From the NCBI GenBank assembly GCA_032622095.1, contig CP136068.1, positions 47,672,443-47,736,442 on the forward strand: a DNA stretch of 64,000 nucleotides, in the 5' to 3' direction. Below, in pieces: positions 10,870 through 23,559 of the stretch (the first letter of the stretch is position 1; the number at the start of each line of letters is the position of its first letter). The DNA comes from Siphonodentalium dalli (lineage: Eukaryota > Mollusca > Scaphopoda > Gadilida > Siphonodentaliidae). Below the pieces are notes generated by a model. That model ran no database searches, had not been told where the DNA came from, and saw only the letters and a program-made list of their open reading frames with translations. The translations under genes and the position numbers were made by a program.

Positions 10870-12860
10870 TAAACTGCATATGCGAAACACTTTAATGTTA
10901 CAGTTCTTTGTTCCTAAACAGGGTAAATTTAATGATATACCATGCCATAAACGTGGAGAAAGTGTGCTTATAATTCCAACTGATTGCTGATTCTTAACGT
11001 GTGAGTCTACACTAAATCCGGCCATTTATGCAACCACCTCCTATTATATTCAACAGAATATATGTAACACATGAATGAATTTTAGCGACGGATGGGTCAT
11101 TAAATCATTGTCATTGTACATCGTTTGGGTATTTTGCACTCGTCTGTGATTCAAATTCGTTCATTTGTTACATACGTTATGTTGAGTATTATAGGAGATG
11201 GTCCCATAAATGGTCGGATTTAGTGGACAGTACACATAATTGGACAAACTATTGTCTTACAAACAAAAACGTCCATAAAAACTGAAAAGGCCAACAACTA
11301 ACCCCTTTAACTGTTTGTACCAGTTATAACATATAGCACATATCAAAAACTTCTCCTAACGGATTTTGAGAAAGTCACTTTTTACATGTCATGAATGTTA
11401 AATACAATGTCCATGGAGGCCTTACAACACAATATTCACCTTCGTAGTATCTGCCCGACTGTCCAGAAAGGAACACTAACTAGGCTCCGAATTAAAATAT
11501 ATAAGTATTCGTTAGAGAAAATTATATGCATACGAGTAAAGCACAAATTTGCACTTTTCTGTCAGCTTAGAACTGTCCCCATGAACAATACTCTGCGTTG
11601 TCACGATATTAGTTACATTGACAACGTTAACGTCGCTACCAACAGAATATGGTGACATAACGGCTTCGTAGTAGACGCTGACTTGTCGATGGATAAGAAA
11701 CTTGGGGCTCTTTGATGGACAGATGGAAAATATATAATGATAGTGAATACAATTCGTTTATCCAACAACAGAACAACAAAAACATTTAGAAATTAGAGAC
11801 CGAGTAAAGATTGCATGATATTGATGAATGATGTTGAATCATTCAGTGATGTTATTGATGACTATTTGTCTTGATTCGATTTCCGTGATCGATTACTAGT
11901 TGTGCTAGTAGGCCTACTGAATATTGTAAATTATTCTTCAAACTTGAAATAATCATTCTTTGTTTAGGCAATTTTACATCATATCGATTGGTGTCATTTT
12001 GGGTGGGGAATATCCGGGATCATTTTCCGTGCGAATGCTTGTTTCAAAAGAGAATTAATATAGCACTAGCAGTGAGTTGTCGGTAGGCGCCGATCAGCTG
12101 ATTGACCAAAACAAGGGGTTCATGGGCTGAATGTCTACGTAATTATAATTCTGGTACTTTTGCGTGGCTAATTTGTCGAGCAGATACTAAATAAAATGCA
12201 CCGCTGGCGGGAATAGTTATATTCCACTGTGGCCACGAATGAGGTAATTCCAGTATTCACTCGAGAACCGCAGGTGTCCTCTATATATAGAAGACAACTT
12301 AACGTTTGACTCGATTACGCGCAGTGCAGTGACGTATTTTTCGCGCGTTGTCAATGACACCGTGATCCATATTAAACTATGTGCAGTTCAGTATGGTATG
12401 CTATGTTCAATAGAGATACACTACGTGCACGTAATAATATTATCTAATCGGTCCATCAAAAGAGTACTATCATATGGCCGCCTAAATTACATTTATAATG
12501 TCCACATACAGTATTTATGTCTACGTCAATCTAGGGATTACCGCATAGATCACTGATCTCCCTGATTAAAGCAACAGTTTACAATCGCATTTCGTAGTCA
12601 ATCAGACACCGCGTCCGTGACCATGCAGTATTTTCACGTACGATGACCAACTGCAATCAACACTTTCAATGTGTGTCTTTGAAAAATTACTCTGGTAGAC
12701 TTTGATTATTTTTCAATTGATTATGTCGACGAATAGTTAATTATTAAACTGTGTTAATTGTAAGCGATTATTAAATGGCCGATTCAACTTTAGGAAAGGT
12801 AACTAACCGAAGAGGGTTGAATAAATAATGACAGTTAAGAATATTCTACCTGTTTTGTAG

Positions 12861-12976
12861 TAAAGGGAAGGTCACCCACAGTTCAAGTGCCGAATGATCA
12901 GAGTATTGTTGCAGGAGACACTAATCTGGACACGACGTGCTCTACGTCATATATACCACGAGGTGTGCGGTATCAG
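12861..12976 (+). CDS. RTK exon B: N-terminal half of an Ig domain
   Basis: The acceptor is CTGTTTTGTAG and the donor CAG|GTAAAT. The exon is 116 nt, phase 1 in and phase 0 out. It reads as an A/B-strand segment (SPTVQVPNDQSIVAGD) followed by the first Ig cysteine (TTCSTS). Its length and phases match exon D exactly, so the two look like duplicates of one ancestral half-domain exon. It joins exon C across a 4.3-kb intron that carries the large minisatellite. Confidence 0.85.
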
Positions 12977-13917
12977 GTAAATTAGTTAAGGTTCAGCCCC
13001 ATGATCTAACTTGCATGCAATGGGATTGCGTCGCCCCCTGTAATACTCCTTAACCATTAACTTTTTACCCAATTGAACAAATGCCTCTCCGAATCCTCAG
13101 TTGACATAAACAAAATCGATTTAAGTATATCCAAATATACATGTGTGTCACAAGATATTCCGAAATCAGTGTTAAGTACTTTAATTATAGCATGATTAGA
13201 TATCAACACAAACACGTGGTTGGGGTGATTAAGTCAATAGCAATCGCATGGAATTAGTTAGTGTTTGGGTTCTTAAGTTTTTAAAGATATATATATCGTG
13301 AGGTTGCTTTGTTTATATAGCTTGTTGTTACGCCTAACGGGAATTCCCAGTTCGAGCAGAATGCGGAATACCCCAGCCATGTATAACCATAAACAGAAAC
13401 TAGTGGAATATATGATAAATGATAAAAGTAGTTTTGTTTGAAGAATGAATAATCATTTCATGCTTCACCTTTGGGCATGGTATCATATAATGTCCACACA
13501 CAACATATAGTTTTTGACCACGGACATTATTACTTGCGGACTGCCAACCCATTTGTCATTGTCCCCAAAATGCCACTCATATGTGTACATAATGTAGGGG
13601 AGGCAATGTTAACAATGTCAGATATGCACTGAATATGTGTATTACATGAACCGATCATTACTCCATTCATTAAAACCCATTGCATAATAATGACTTACAA
13701 CGGTAACTGCATAACAAGAAATATTGCCAGATGTACCCAAATGTACTATCGTTAAGCAAACGTGATTCAAAATCGGGTAGGAAGAATGAAGCAGAATTAA
13801 TTAAATTGGTGTATGGGACTGATATTGATATGAGAATATGTCTGTACACGGTCAAAAGCGCATAGTTATGTGAAATGTCATCGTACACCTTAAGGAAGCC
13901 GTTTCACGTCCCATTTA
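12977..13917. other. Intron B-C, unique part
   Basis: 940 bp of AT-rich intron before the minisatellite array. No gene or element recognised. Confidence 0.5.
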
Positions 13918-16843
13918 TTAATTTGGGTATGTTTTATTGAGGTTTTGGTATGTTTTATGGAGGTTTTGGTATGTTTTATTGAGGTCTTGGTATGTTTCAT
14001 TGAGGTCTTGGTATGCTTTATTGATGTATTTGTATGTTTTATGTTTTATTGAGGTCTTGGTATGTTTTATTGAGATCTTGGTATGTTTTATTGAGTTCTT
14101 GGTATGTTTTATTGAGGACTTGGTATGTATTATTGAGTTCTTGGTATGTTTCATTGATGTCCCTTGGTATGTTTTATGTTTTATTGAGGTCTTGGTATGT
14201 TTTATTGAGGTCTTGGTATGTTTTATGTTTGATTGAGGTCTTCGTATGTGTTATTGAGGTCTTTGTATGTGTTATGTTTTATTGAGGTCTTGGTATGTTT
14301 TATTGAGGTCGTGGTATGTTTGTTGATGCTTTGGTATGTTTTATCGAGGTCTTGGTATGTTTTATTGAGGTATTGGTGAGTGTATTGGGTCTTGGTATGT
14401 TTTATTTAGGTCTTGGTATGTTTTATTGAGGTATTGGTATGTTTTATTGAGGTATTGGTATGTTTATTGGGTCATTGGTATGTTTTATTGAGGTCTTGTT
14501 ATGTTTTATTGAGGTCTTGGTATGTTTTATTGAGGTCTTGGTATGATTTATTGGGGCTTGGTCTGTTTTATTGAGGTCTTGGTATGTTTTATTGAGGTAT
14601 TGGTTTGTTTTATTGAGGTCTTGGTATGTTTTATTGAGTTCTTGGTATGTTTTATTGAGGTCTTGGTGTGTTTTATAGAGGTCTTGGTATGTTTATTGAG
14701 GTCTTGATATGTTTTATGTAGGTGTTGGTATGTGTATTGGGTCTTGGTGTGTTTTTTGAGGTCTTGGTATGTTTTATTGAGGCCTTGGTATGTTTTATTG
14801 AGGTCTTGGAATGTTTTATGGAGGTATTGGTATGTTTTATTGAGGTCTTTGTATGTTTATTGAGGTACTGGTATCTGTATTGGGTCTTGGTATGTTTTAT
14901 TTAGGTATTGGTATGTTTTATTGAGGTATTAGTATGTTTTATTGAGGTCTTTGTATGTTTATGGAGGTCTTGGTATGTTTTATTGAGGTCTTGGTATGTT
15001 TTATGGAGGTCTTGGTATGTTTTATTGAGGTCTTGGTATGTGTGTTGGGTCTTGGTATGTTTTATCGATGTAATGGTATGTGTTATTGAGGTTTTGGTAT
15101 GTTTTATTGAGGTCTTGGTATGTTTTAGTGAGGTCTTGGTATGTTTTATGGAGGTATTGGTATGTTTTATTGATGTCTTGATATGTTTTATTGAGGTCTT
15201 GTTATGTGTATTGGGTCTTGGTATGTTTTATGGATGTATTGGTATATTTTATGGATGTATTGGTATGTTTTATTGAGGTCTTTGTATGTTTTATTGAGGT
15301 ATTGGTATGTTTTATTGAGGTCTTTGTATGTTTTAATGATGTCTTGGTATGTGTGTTGGGTCTTGGTATGTTTTATTGAGGTCTTGGTATGTGTTATTGA
15401 GGTCTTGGTATGTTCTATTGAGGTCTTGGTATGTGTATTGGGTCTTGTTATGTTTTATTGAGGTCCTGGTATGTTTTATTGAGGTCTTTGTATGTTTTAT
15501 TGAGGTCTTGGTCTGTTTTATTGAGGTCTTGGTCTGTTTTATTGAGGTCTTGGTATGTTTTATGGAGGTATTGGTATGTTTTATTAAGGTCTTGGTATGT
15601 TTTATTGAGGTCTTGGTGTGTTTTATGGAGGTCTTGGTATGTTTTATTGAGGTATTGGTATGTTTTATTGAGGTCTTGGTATGTGTATTGGGTCTTGGTA
15701 TGTTTTATTGAGGTCCTGGTATGTTTTATTGAGGTATTGGTTTGTTTTATTGAGGTCTTGGTATGTGTATTGGGTCTTGGTGTGTTTTTTGAGGTCTTGG
15801 TATGTTTTATTGAGGTCTTGGTATGTTTTATTGAGGTCTTGGAATGTTTTATGGAGGTATTGGTATGTTTTATTGAGGTCTTGGTATGTTTTATTGAGGT
15901 CTTGGTATGTTTTATTGAGGTCTTGGCATGTTTTATTGAGGGCTTGGTATGTTTTATTGAGGTCTTGGTCTGTGTATTGGGGCTTGGTATGTTTTATTGA
16001 GGTCTTGGTATGTTTTATGGAGGTATTGGCATGTTTTATTGAGATCTTGGTATGTTTTATGAAGGTATTGGTATGTGTTATTGAGGTATTGATATGTGTA
16101 TTGGGTCTTGGTATGTTGTATTGAGCTCGCGGTATGTTTTATTGAGGTCTTGTTATGTTTTATTGAGGTCTTGGTATGTGTATTGGGTGTTGATGTGTTT
16201 TATTGAGGTCTTGGTATGTTTTATTGAGGTCTTGGTGTGTGTATTGTGTCATGGTATGTTTTATTGAGGTCTTGGCATGTTTTATTGAGGTATTGATATG
16301 TTTTATGGAGGTATTGGTATGTTTTATGGAGGTATTGGTATGTTTTATTGAGGTATTGGTATTTGTATTGGTCTTGGTGTGTTTTATTGAGGTCTTGGTA
16401 TGTTTTATGGAGGGATTGGTATGTTTTATTGAGGTCTTGGTGTGTGTATTGGGTCTTGGTGTGTTTTATTGAGGTCTTGGTATGCTTTATTGAGGTCTTG
16501 GTATGTGTATTGGGTCTTGGTATGTTTTATTGAGGTCTTGTCGTGTTTTATGGATGTATTGGTATGTTTTATTGAGGTCTTGGTATGTTTTATTGAGGTC
16601 TTGATATGTTTTATTGAGGTCTTGGTATGTTTTTTTAATGTCTTGGTATGTGTATTGGGTCTTGGTATGTTTATTGAGGTCTTGGTATGTTTTATGGAGG
16701 TATTGGTATGTTTTATTGAGGTCTTGGTATGTGTTATGGAGGTATTGGTATGTTTTATTGAGGTCTTGGTATGTTTTATTGAGGTTTTGGTATGTGTATT
16801 GAGGTCTGTATATGTTTTATTGAGGCCTTGGATCAAGTATTAA
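13918..16843. repeat. 2.9-kb minisatellite, 21-bp unit, about 140 copies
   Basis: The unit is TTTTATTGAGGTCTTGG plus GTAT. Variants carry TGGAGGTATTGG, and a 19-bp variant (GTGTATTGGGTCTTGG core) recurs irregularly, most often every 60-250 bp. Because 21 is a multiple of 3 and the unit has no stop in several frames, both strands show long spurious reading frames: heptads CFIEVLV and YVLLRSW on +, HTKTSIK on -. The 19-bp variant shifts the frame. The array lies within the intron that splits one Ig domain. Confidence 0.97.
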
Positions 16844-17299
16844 CTAGAATCCGCGACTCTTCCCCATTTTATAGCGAAACTCGTCCAGTAAATTAGGTCT
16901 GGACCTCGCCAAAATCTCAGATCAGACCTAATTTACTGGACTCTATTTATCATGGGACAGTTTTGACGCGAATGTAATTTTCACTTTTCCTGGAAGGAGT
17001 ATCTTGACTTGTTGGTATCGTATACATAAAATAATAATATCTTAGAGATTTGAATGCTCGAAAATTGATATATGGAAAATCATAGACTGGAAAATTTGTT
17101 GAAATATGTCTAACCTTTACGCATACGACCATTTCAAGTACATTATACGTATGTTTATCTTTCATTATTTCGGAGCTTTCGGAATAAGACAAACATTTTT
17201 AGTAGGTGTACATGTATACGGGTACCTGTCCAGCTCATAAATGGTACTCGGTAAATTTGTGCGACCACACCGTTGAATACAACTGGTTTATATTTTCAG
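16844..17299. other. Intron B-C, 3' part with a 19-bp inverted repeat
   Basis: Unique intron sequence after the array. A perfect 19-bp inverted repeat (GTCCAGTAAATTAGGTCTG at 16883-16901, its complement at 16923-16941) with a 21-bp loop lies just past the array edge. Confidence 0.75.
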
Positions 17300-17474
17300 A
17301 AAAATTGGTACCGTGGAATCCAGAATCCAGACCTAACATACACGTATGAGCAGATGAGTACATTTAGTACAGATATGCATATAGAAAACTCTGGGCCATA
17401 CCAGTGCCGAGTGTATGGATATGTGGACCCATATATCGTATCAGCAGACATGGTTATCGTGGTAACCGGTGCAG
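17300..17474 (+). CDS. RTK exon C: C-terminal half of an Ig domain
   Basis: The acceptor is TTATATTTTCAG and the donor GCAG|GTGAGT. The exon is 175 nt, phase 0 in and phase 1 out. The core Trp is at the start (KNWYRG), an STDMHIENSGPYQC segment supplies the F-strand cysteine, and the domain ends MVIVVTGAG. Together with exon B it forms one complete Ig domain of roughly 97 residues. Confidence 0.88.
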
Positions 17475-18609
17475 GTGAGTACAGCTAAATTATTATTAGT
17501 TATCTTCGGCAACATCAGGGGTATATAGAGATTTAATACCTGGACATCCCGGTATTAAATTTTCATGTACCCCACGATGTTTCCGGATATGACGATTATG
17601 TCCCCACATTAATAGCCACTCTCCTTAACTTAAGTGTGTTTTGCATAGGTTCTCCGAATAATTCACAGCAATAAGAAAAATTCTGTATCCGACCTAAGGA
17701 TCCGGCGTTACGTGACGCCAATCTCGGCGCGCGAGAGCCGCATTACGATTGGTGGACACTGCCAGGGTCATTCACAAACGCCCTATGTTTCACGTGTTCA
17801 TATACCCCCGATGCTTCGCGCACGTTCTCTTATACCCCGCTGTCATGGGTGACGGGGATGGTGATTTAAACGTGGCGTCGTAGCCAATCATATTGCTAGT
17901 TACAACCGGATGTGGGGATCAATTTAACAATCTTCGAATACTAAATATTATATATAAACACAAGAGTATATAAAGAACATAATACAAACGGTTATACATG
18001 TACGCAGGCTCACTTCATGCACCTTTGGTATTCATTTACACTTTTCTTTTTAAGTAAGTTATGGTGAATTGGATTATCTCCATTCGATCAGATTCATCTA
18101 GTATATAGTTATTATCGAACTACAATAGTGATAGCTGGCAATGTGTACAGTTAACACACTGTAGTCATATTACAATTTTGTATTTGAACAAGTGTTCCGC
18201 TTACGTCTTCCTCTGTTGCACAAATGACCAAAACTAATATAAACGGTTTTGTGTTGGTCCTTTGTGAACCAGATGAAGGTAACAACTTGTTCAAATAAAA
18301 TGTAAATGTAACTTATCTTTAGGGTGTTATCAATAGCATACATATCATGTAGGTATACATATATCCATCTATATTCCCAGACCTATACGGCTGCTATCTG
18401 ATTTATGGAGGCACTGGCTCATTATGAGTGTTCATTGCTTTAAATGTGCTTGCGTCAGTGAGCGTGAACACAGTGTCATGTATAATCTATGTACTTATTA
18501 CGGATGGAATTTGCAAGCCCTGCTAAACGCATGTGTTATACGTCTATGTCAACCTTTCAATATAAGCGTGTACACGTAAGTGACCTGTGGTCTGTCTAAT
18601 ATATTACAG
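17475..18609. other. Intron C-D
   Basis: 1.1 kb of intron. A GC-richer patch at 17690-17880 contrasts with AT-rich surroundings. No feature could be named. Confidence 0.5.
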
Positions 18610-18725
18610 GGAAGATGGATCTGCCTTCGGTCACTGTACTTCCCAAACCGGCCAGAGTTTCACACGGAGAAGAATTAGTAATAACCTGCGGGACATCCAA
18701 TATTGGCCACAATCTGAACGTTGAG
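18610..18725 (+). CDS. RTK exon D: N-terminal half of an Ig domain
   Basis: The acceptor is ATATTACAG and the donor GAG|GTTAGT. The exon is 116 nt, phase 1 in and phase 0 out. It encodes LPSVTVLPKPARVSHGEE followed by LVITCGTS, a classic A/B-strand with the first Ig cysteine. Length and phase are identical to exon B. A 47-bp tandem repeat starts 15 bp past the donor. Confidence 0.88.
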
Positions 18726-18740
18726 GTTAGTAATATATTC

Positions 18741-19035
18741 GGGTGTCAACCCTTACCGCCATGAATCATGAATACCGGTTAACAGAGAGGGTGTCAACCT
18801 TACCCCCATGAATCATGAATACCGCTTACCATAGAGGGCGTCGCCCCTTACCACCACGAATCCTAAAAACCTGATAACATAGCGGGTGTCACCCTTAGCC
18901 CAACGAATCCTGAATATCTGTTAGCATAGTGTGTCACCCTTACCCCTCTGAATCCTGAATACCGGTTAACACTGTGTGTCACCCCTTACCGCATGAATAA
19001 TCAATACCCGTTAACAAAGATGGTGTCACCCCATC
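18741..19035. repeat. 47-bp tandem array, about six diverged copies
   Basis: Units begin GGGTGTCA(A/C)CC and contain CCTTACC, ATGAATC and TGAATACC plus GGTTAACA; starts are near 18741, 18789, 18836, 18884, 18929, 18974 and a partial at 19021. The array begins 15 bp after the exon D donor. Confidence 0.85.
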
Positions 19036-22000
19036 ATGCCTGCTGATCAATGACAGATTGGGCTGAGATGAGTTCTGGATCCACACGGCATGTAAACACT
19101 TGTGTTAATTGGGCTGGAATATGTGTGAAATTCCAGATTTTTTCGCCAGATAGATCCTGAGAAATTCTTTGTTGAAAATATATTGTCATTTTTGGCTGGA
19201 TTTATGCAAAACGTGCGTCTCCCATTTAACCCCAAGATGATTGTATTCATGTGAATGGACGCAACTAAATAAGTTCCATAAAACTTCTACGAGTCGAGCA
19301 GAAAGGCAACTATATGTCACTGTATTAAAAGATGGCTATGACGTCACTGCTTTGTTCATCGAGTCAAGTTGATAAGATAATGGATGGTTATTGTCGAGAT
19401 CGTACATTATTTTACAAACAACGATCCATTATTTTAATAACGGACGCTCGATATCCAATTTATTTTACTGTGGACGATTTCATTTTATATGAATTGCATG
19501 TATGATACCATAATGTATCTATAGACAACGCTTTTCAAGAATATTATCGCTCTTATTGATTGCTAGAACATGACAGAATGGTTGATGTGAGGGGGTGTAT
19601 AACTTCAAATTCCAGGCATGTCGTTTCACGAATAGACATTTAATTTTCAACTGTTCAAATTTCTCGAGTTTAATTTCGTTCTCGGTGGCATGTTGTAGCA
19701 CCCCTCACGATAACACCTAAACTAATATAGTAATTTACATGTAGATGTAGTCCTTCCGTCGATCCTCAGTATTACCCAAATATCCGCTTATGCATACCGC
19801 TCGCACCAATCTGCCATTCAATGTATATTCTCCGCAAAATCCAAAATATGACGAATAAATATTTTAATACAAATCCGAAATGTAAGGGTAAAATTCCCGA
19901 TGATATTCGTAAATCTATCGTAGAAGGAGCTCATTGTCCGTACGTCATGTTCCTGCAACGGTCGGAAATGCAATGAGGTACTGCCTGTCCATTAAGTTGA
20001 AATGGGTCAAGATGTGACGCCATCCGTGCAGCCAATGAGCGAGTGGACAGGGTCGAACACATGGTACAACTCATGTGTATTGACCCAATTGTCGGGTTAA
20101 TCCATTCTGATAAGATGTGACACATAAAACAAATGTACTCGGCCATGTTTTAAGTCAGATAATAACTTCAAACTGATCATTATTTGAGCGAATGGAACGA
20201 TCGCGGCCTACGGCCTACTGTTTTCAGCCATTATCCTATACTTAATATGTTATTTGCATATACTGTTATATAAAACAAAAAACCTCTTTTGTAAGTTCAA
20301 GTAGTTTAAATCCCCAAAAACCAAAATATTGAGTCCGTGAGTTGGACAGTTCCGCGACCATGGGGTCATCGTTGTGGTGTCAGCTTGGGAATTCTGATTT
20401 ACAAAACGCGATTGAACCCGACTGAAATGTGCACAGCTCAGGTTTAATTTCACAAATATGTTGGAGAAATTTCAATTAAAACACCCGCACTAGTTGGAAA
20501 ACTCCAAGTGATGGCTATTTAATTATATTAAATTTACCCAAAACACATAAATACAGTCTACCGGTGGACAACAGACTGCAAGACTAAAATGGTTTTAAAT
20601 AGAAACTATTATAAAAAGTTGACCCGCCCCCTCGAAATTTCCAAATAATGACCTGTCGGGCTCAAATTGCAATATCCTTACTATTGAATGTCATTAAACA
20701 GATTGTGGAGTTGAGATGAGTATGTATCCCCATACTCAGTCCACTCATTGCCGCGTCTATGAGGAATTTTCTATCATACACCACTACTCTGGTGCATAAT
20801 GTTATATGCAGATTGCAAGCAAATCAAAATAAACTATGATGTGTAATAATCATTATCTATGAATAGTAACAATGTCAGTAGTGATGTTCTTTGAATGTTT
20901 AATTTGTTATGTAAATCGGGTTTTATAAAATAAAAGGTGTAGTAATTGTGGTCCGGAAGAGGTAGACAATCTTTAACAAACAAATACAACACTTCCTTAT
21001 TATGTATCACTGAACAAATGTCAAAATTTGAGCTAATGTGTATTTGACACTCGATGTACTCTTATGGTACCTAATTGTCGTTGCTTAATCGGACCCGAAA
21101 CAGCTGATCAAAGGTCAATCACGTGCGTTCAAAATAGAAACTGGAAAAACCAAGATTGATAACTATTTTTTTAACAGCAGAATATATTGAGTAACACATG
21201 GGTGTTTATTGATATATTTGGATGTTCTGCTCGGACTTTTGTTAACAACATGGTAGGTGACATCTCCCCTTGACACAGGCACCATTTAATTACAAAAAAA
21301 TATAGTTCTCATTTCTAATTACTCAGAGACATAGGACGCCAACTGCGGTGTGCATCTGATACCGTACCATATGATGTAGCAACGTCATTAGAGGGGCCAA
21401 TATAGTTTCACGTGCGATGACAAATTTATGTCAAAGCATGCATGCATTTATCTGTATAGTCTAATATTTACGGTTAGTGTCTATATAATCAGCCGAAATT
21501 GTTATAATTTCTTTTTATTTCAAACATTAGCATGCATTGCACGTGTGTATTATGTAAACCAAACATTCCATCTATCAATTGTCGATTGATTCCATTGGGG
21601 CATAACACATTTGACCCAATTGGCAGTTAACCAATCAATATATATGATATAGTGTAACACGCGTGCTTACATATATTGTATCTCTCCCGGGCCACAATTA
21701 CAACTTAATTTTATAAAACCCGATGTTTTTTTAATTAAACACCGATAAACTGAAGATTGGGTATATCATTATTAATTACACGACATTTGTGTCCAGAACG
21801 GCCTGTTGTCGAACTATGTGACTATCGCTTCATTATTTCCTTAAACCGAATAATATCATTTTACGACATCACTAATCCGAGTAATATGGTTTTACGAAAT
21901 GCCGTAATCTACTTTACGCTCATACCCGATAAGAAAGCAGCCATGGAGAGCAGATAAATATTCAGATGTCATATCATAGTATCGTTATGAAAGAGCCGAG

Positions 22001-23330
22001 GTTATCCCGAAAAATCAACATATCCTGCCATAACATCAATGTGAGACATTCCTGTTTTATTGCATTGCTGTTGAACTATGACGTCGGTGACGTCGGTGAC
22101 GTCATCATGTCATCACATCCCTGGAAGTCAACATGGGGAGGGGTGTCCAATGTCAATCATGGATATAAACTCATCGAGTAGTGTAAACTGAATCATTGAA
22201 GTTTTTAACATATTAATATGGTAATGATATGCTATTTTGTCCCAGTCGGTTTGCAAAGCTGTATTTCTTAAAAGGGTGATACCCCATCATTAATGGTATA
22301 TGCATATGTAGAAAAGCTGAACTCGTAACATATTATAAGCATGTTATTAGTACACAATAATGCAGACTTACATGTTTGGGGTTCTTTTGTCTTCTTCTTG
22401 ACAACAGTTTTGGCACAGAATCATTCCACACCATAATATATAAGCTATTTTATGAATATAGGACGGTTCCTGTTCGCGGTTATCACAAATCGTTTCCATG
22501 GAAACCATATTTTATTAGAAATAAACTCGAAAATTCGATCACAGAAATATGTAAGGATATAGATATATTGGCTAGATACTTGAAGCGGGTCGATATTATT
22601 TAATTCAGATGGGTTTTGATATTATATTGATATTTGTTTTATTTTGGAGGACAAAAATCACAAATTTCACCGATTTTTTTTAGCAAAAAACGTCGATTTT
22701 ACACCAAAAAAATTATTTGTGGACAAAGAGATGAAAATTTCATTGTAGCAACCATCAAAACAACCAATTTATTTCAACTAGTTATTTCAATAAAGTAACA
22801 ACCACAAAAATGTACCAAAATGAACGATTTTAAGGTCGATTCCAGTTTTCACCATTTTTATTTAGAAAAGGGGAGATTCTACCCCAAAAATAGAAAATCG
22901 TACAACCTAACCCGGAAAGGCAACACTGGTATGGCATCGGCTGTATCAAGATGAACATTTTGATATGTCTTTCAGTTTGTTACTCTCCGACATGGTTGGA
23001 CCGAATTTTTTTCGGTCTCTGCTGCTCTACTATCAATAATGTGTAGATATAGATGTTTGTGATGTCACTCATTTGACAGAGTTGTCAGTTACTAAGTGGC
23101 GATCTAATTACTAAATATGGTATTACTTGGTCGGTGTGATAGTATAAGCCTGACATCAGCCCCCCGGTAACATATCAGCTTATCAGCATACCATCATATT
23201 AGGCTGATATGAGGTTACCTCTAGCTGTTATCGGGCCTAATATCAAACCAATCAAGTAATATCATCTACTTGTAACCTAGAAGCTACATAATGCTTACTA
23301 GGATTAGATAGACTACATTTAATATTTTAG
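19036..23330. other. Intron D-E
   Basis: 4.3 kb of AT-rich intron. A hairpin element at 23119-23264 is listed separately. Small reading frames at 19931-20146 (-), 21757-21957 (+) and 22376-22603 (+) have no recognisable homology. GTGACGTCG triplets repeat at 22081-22106. Confidence 0.5.
23119..23264. repeat. 146-bp imperfect hairpin (MITE-like)
   Basis: Inverted ends GGTATTACTTGGTCGGTGTG / CAAACCAATCAAGTAATATC pair over about 30 bp. The inner segments (TATCAGC...GCTGATA) also pair. It sits 67 bp upstream of exon E. Confidence 0.75.
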
Positions 23331-23559
23331 TTTGAATGGGCTCGTCGGTCGTCCAGTGGATTCTTTATGCGTGTGCAATGGACGGCAATTCTACCATGTA
23401 CCAAATGCAGAAGGGAAATCACAGAATACCTAGATTCCTCCGGTCACCACAGCACGCTTGTCATATCGAACATGACGTTCGATGATGCTGGGCAGTACAT
23501 GTGCTATGCGCGAGTTTATGGGATTCTCCGATCATCCTACACTTCCGTGACTGTCACAG
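23331..23559 (+). CDS. RTK exon E: C-terminal half of an Ig domain with extra CxxC
   Basis: The acceptor is AATATTTTAG and the donor CACAG|GTAATT. The exon is 229 nt, phase 0 in and phase 1 out. It starts with the core Trp (FEWARRSS) and has the DDAGQYMCYAR F-strand motif and a VTVTG end. It is 54 nt longer than exon C. The extra residues include a PCTKC pair, a possible second disulphide in the C-D region. The start was placed upstream of the first ATG because the phase-0 acceptor at 23330 keeps the frame open and joins exon D. Confidence 0.87.

Larger units (their letters stand above)
9814..12860. other. Intron A-B
   Basis: 3.05 kb between exons A and B. It holds a 92-bp tandem duplication and a long hairpin (both listed). 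Short open stretches at 11395-11655 and 12329-12556 show no recognisable protein. Nothing else supported. Confidence 0.6.

Noticed and set aside
13937-16843. Long + and - strand reading frames with Cys/Phe/Val-rich or Thr/Lys-rich heptads
   Set aside because: They are by-products of a stop-free 21-bp tandem repeat, shift frame at every 19-bp variant, and overlap on both strands.
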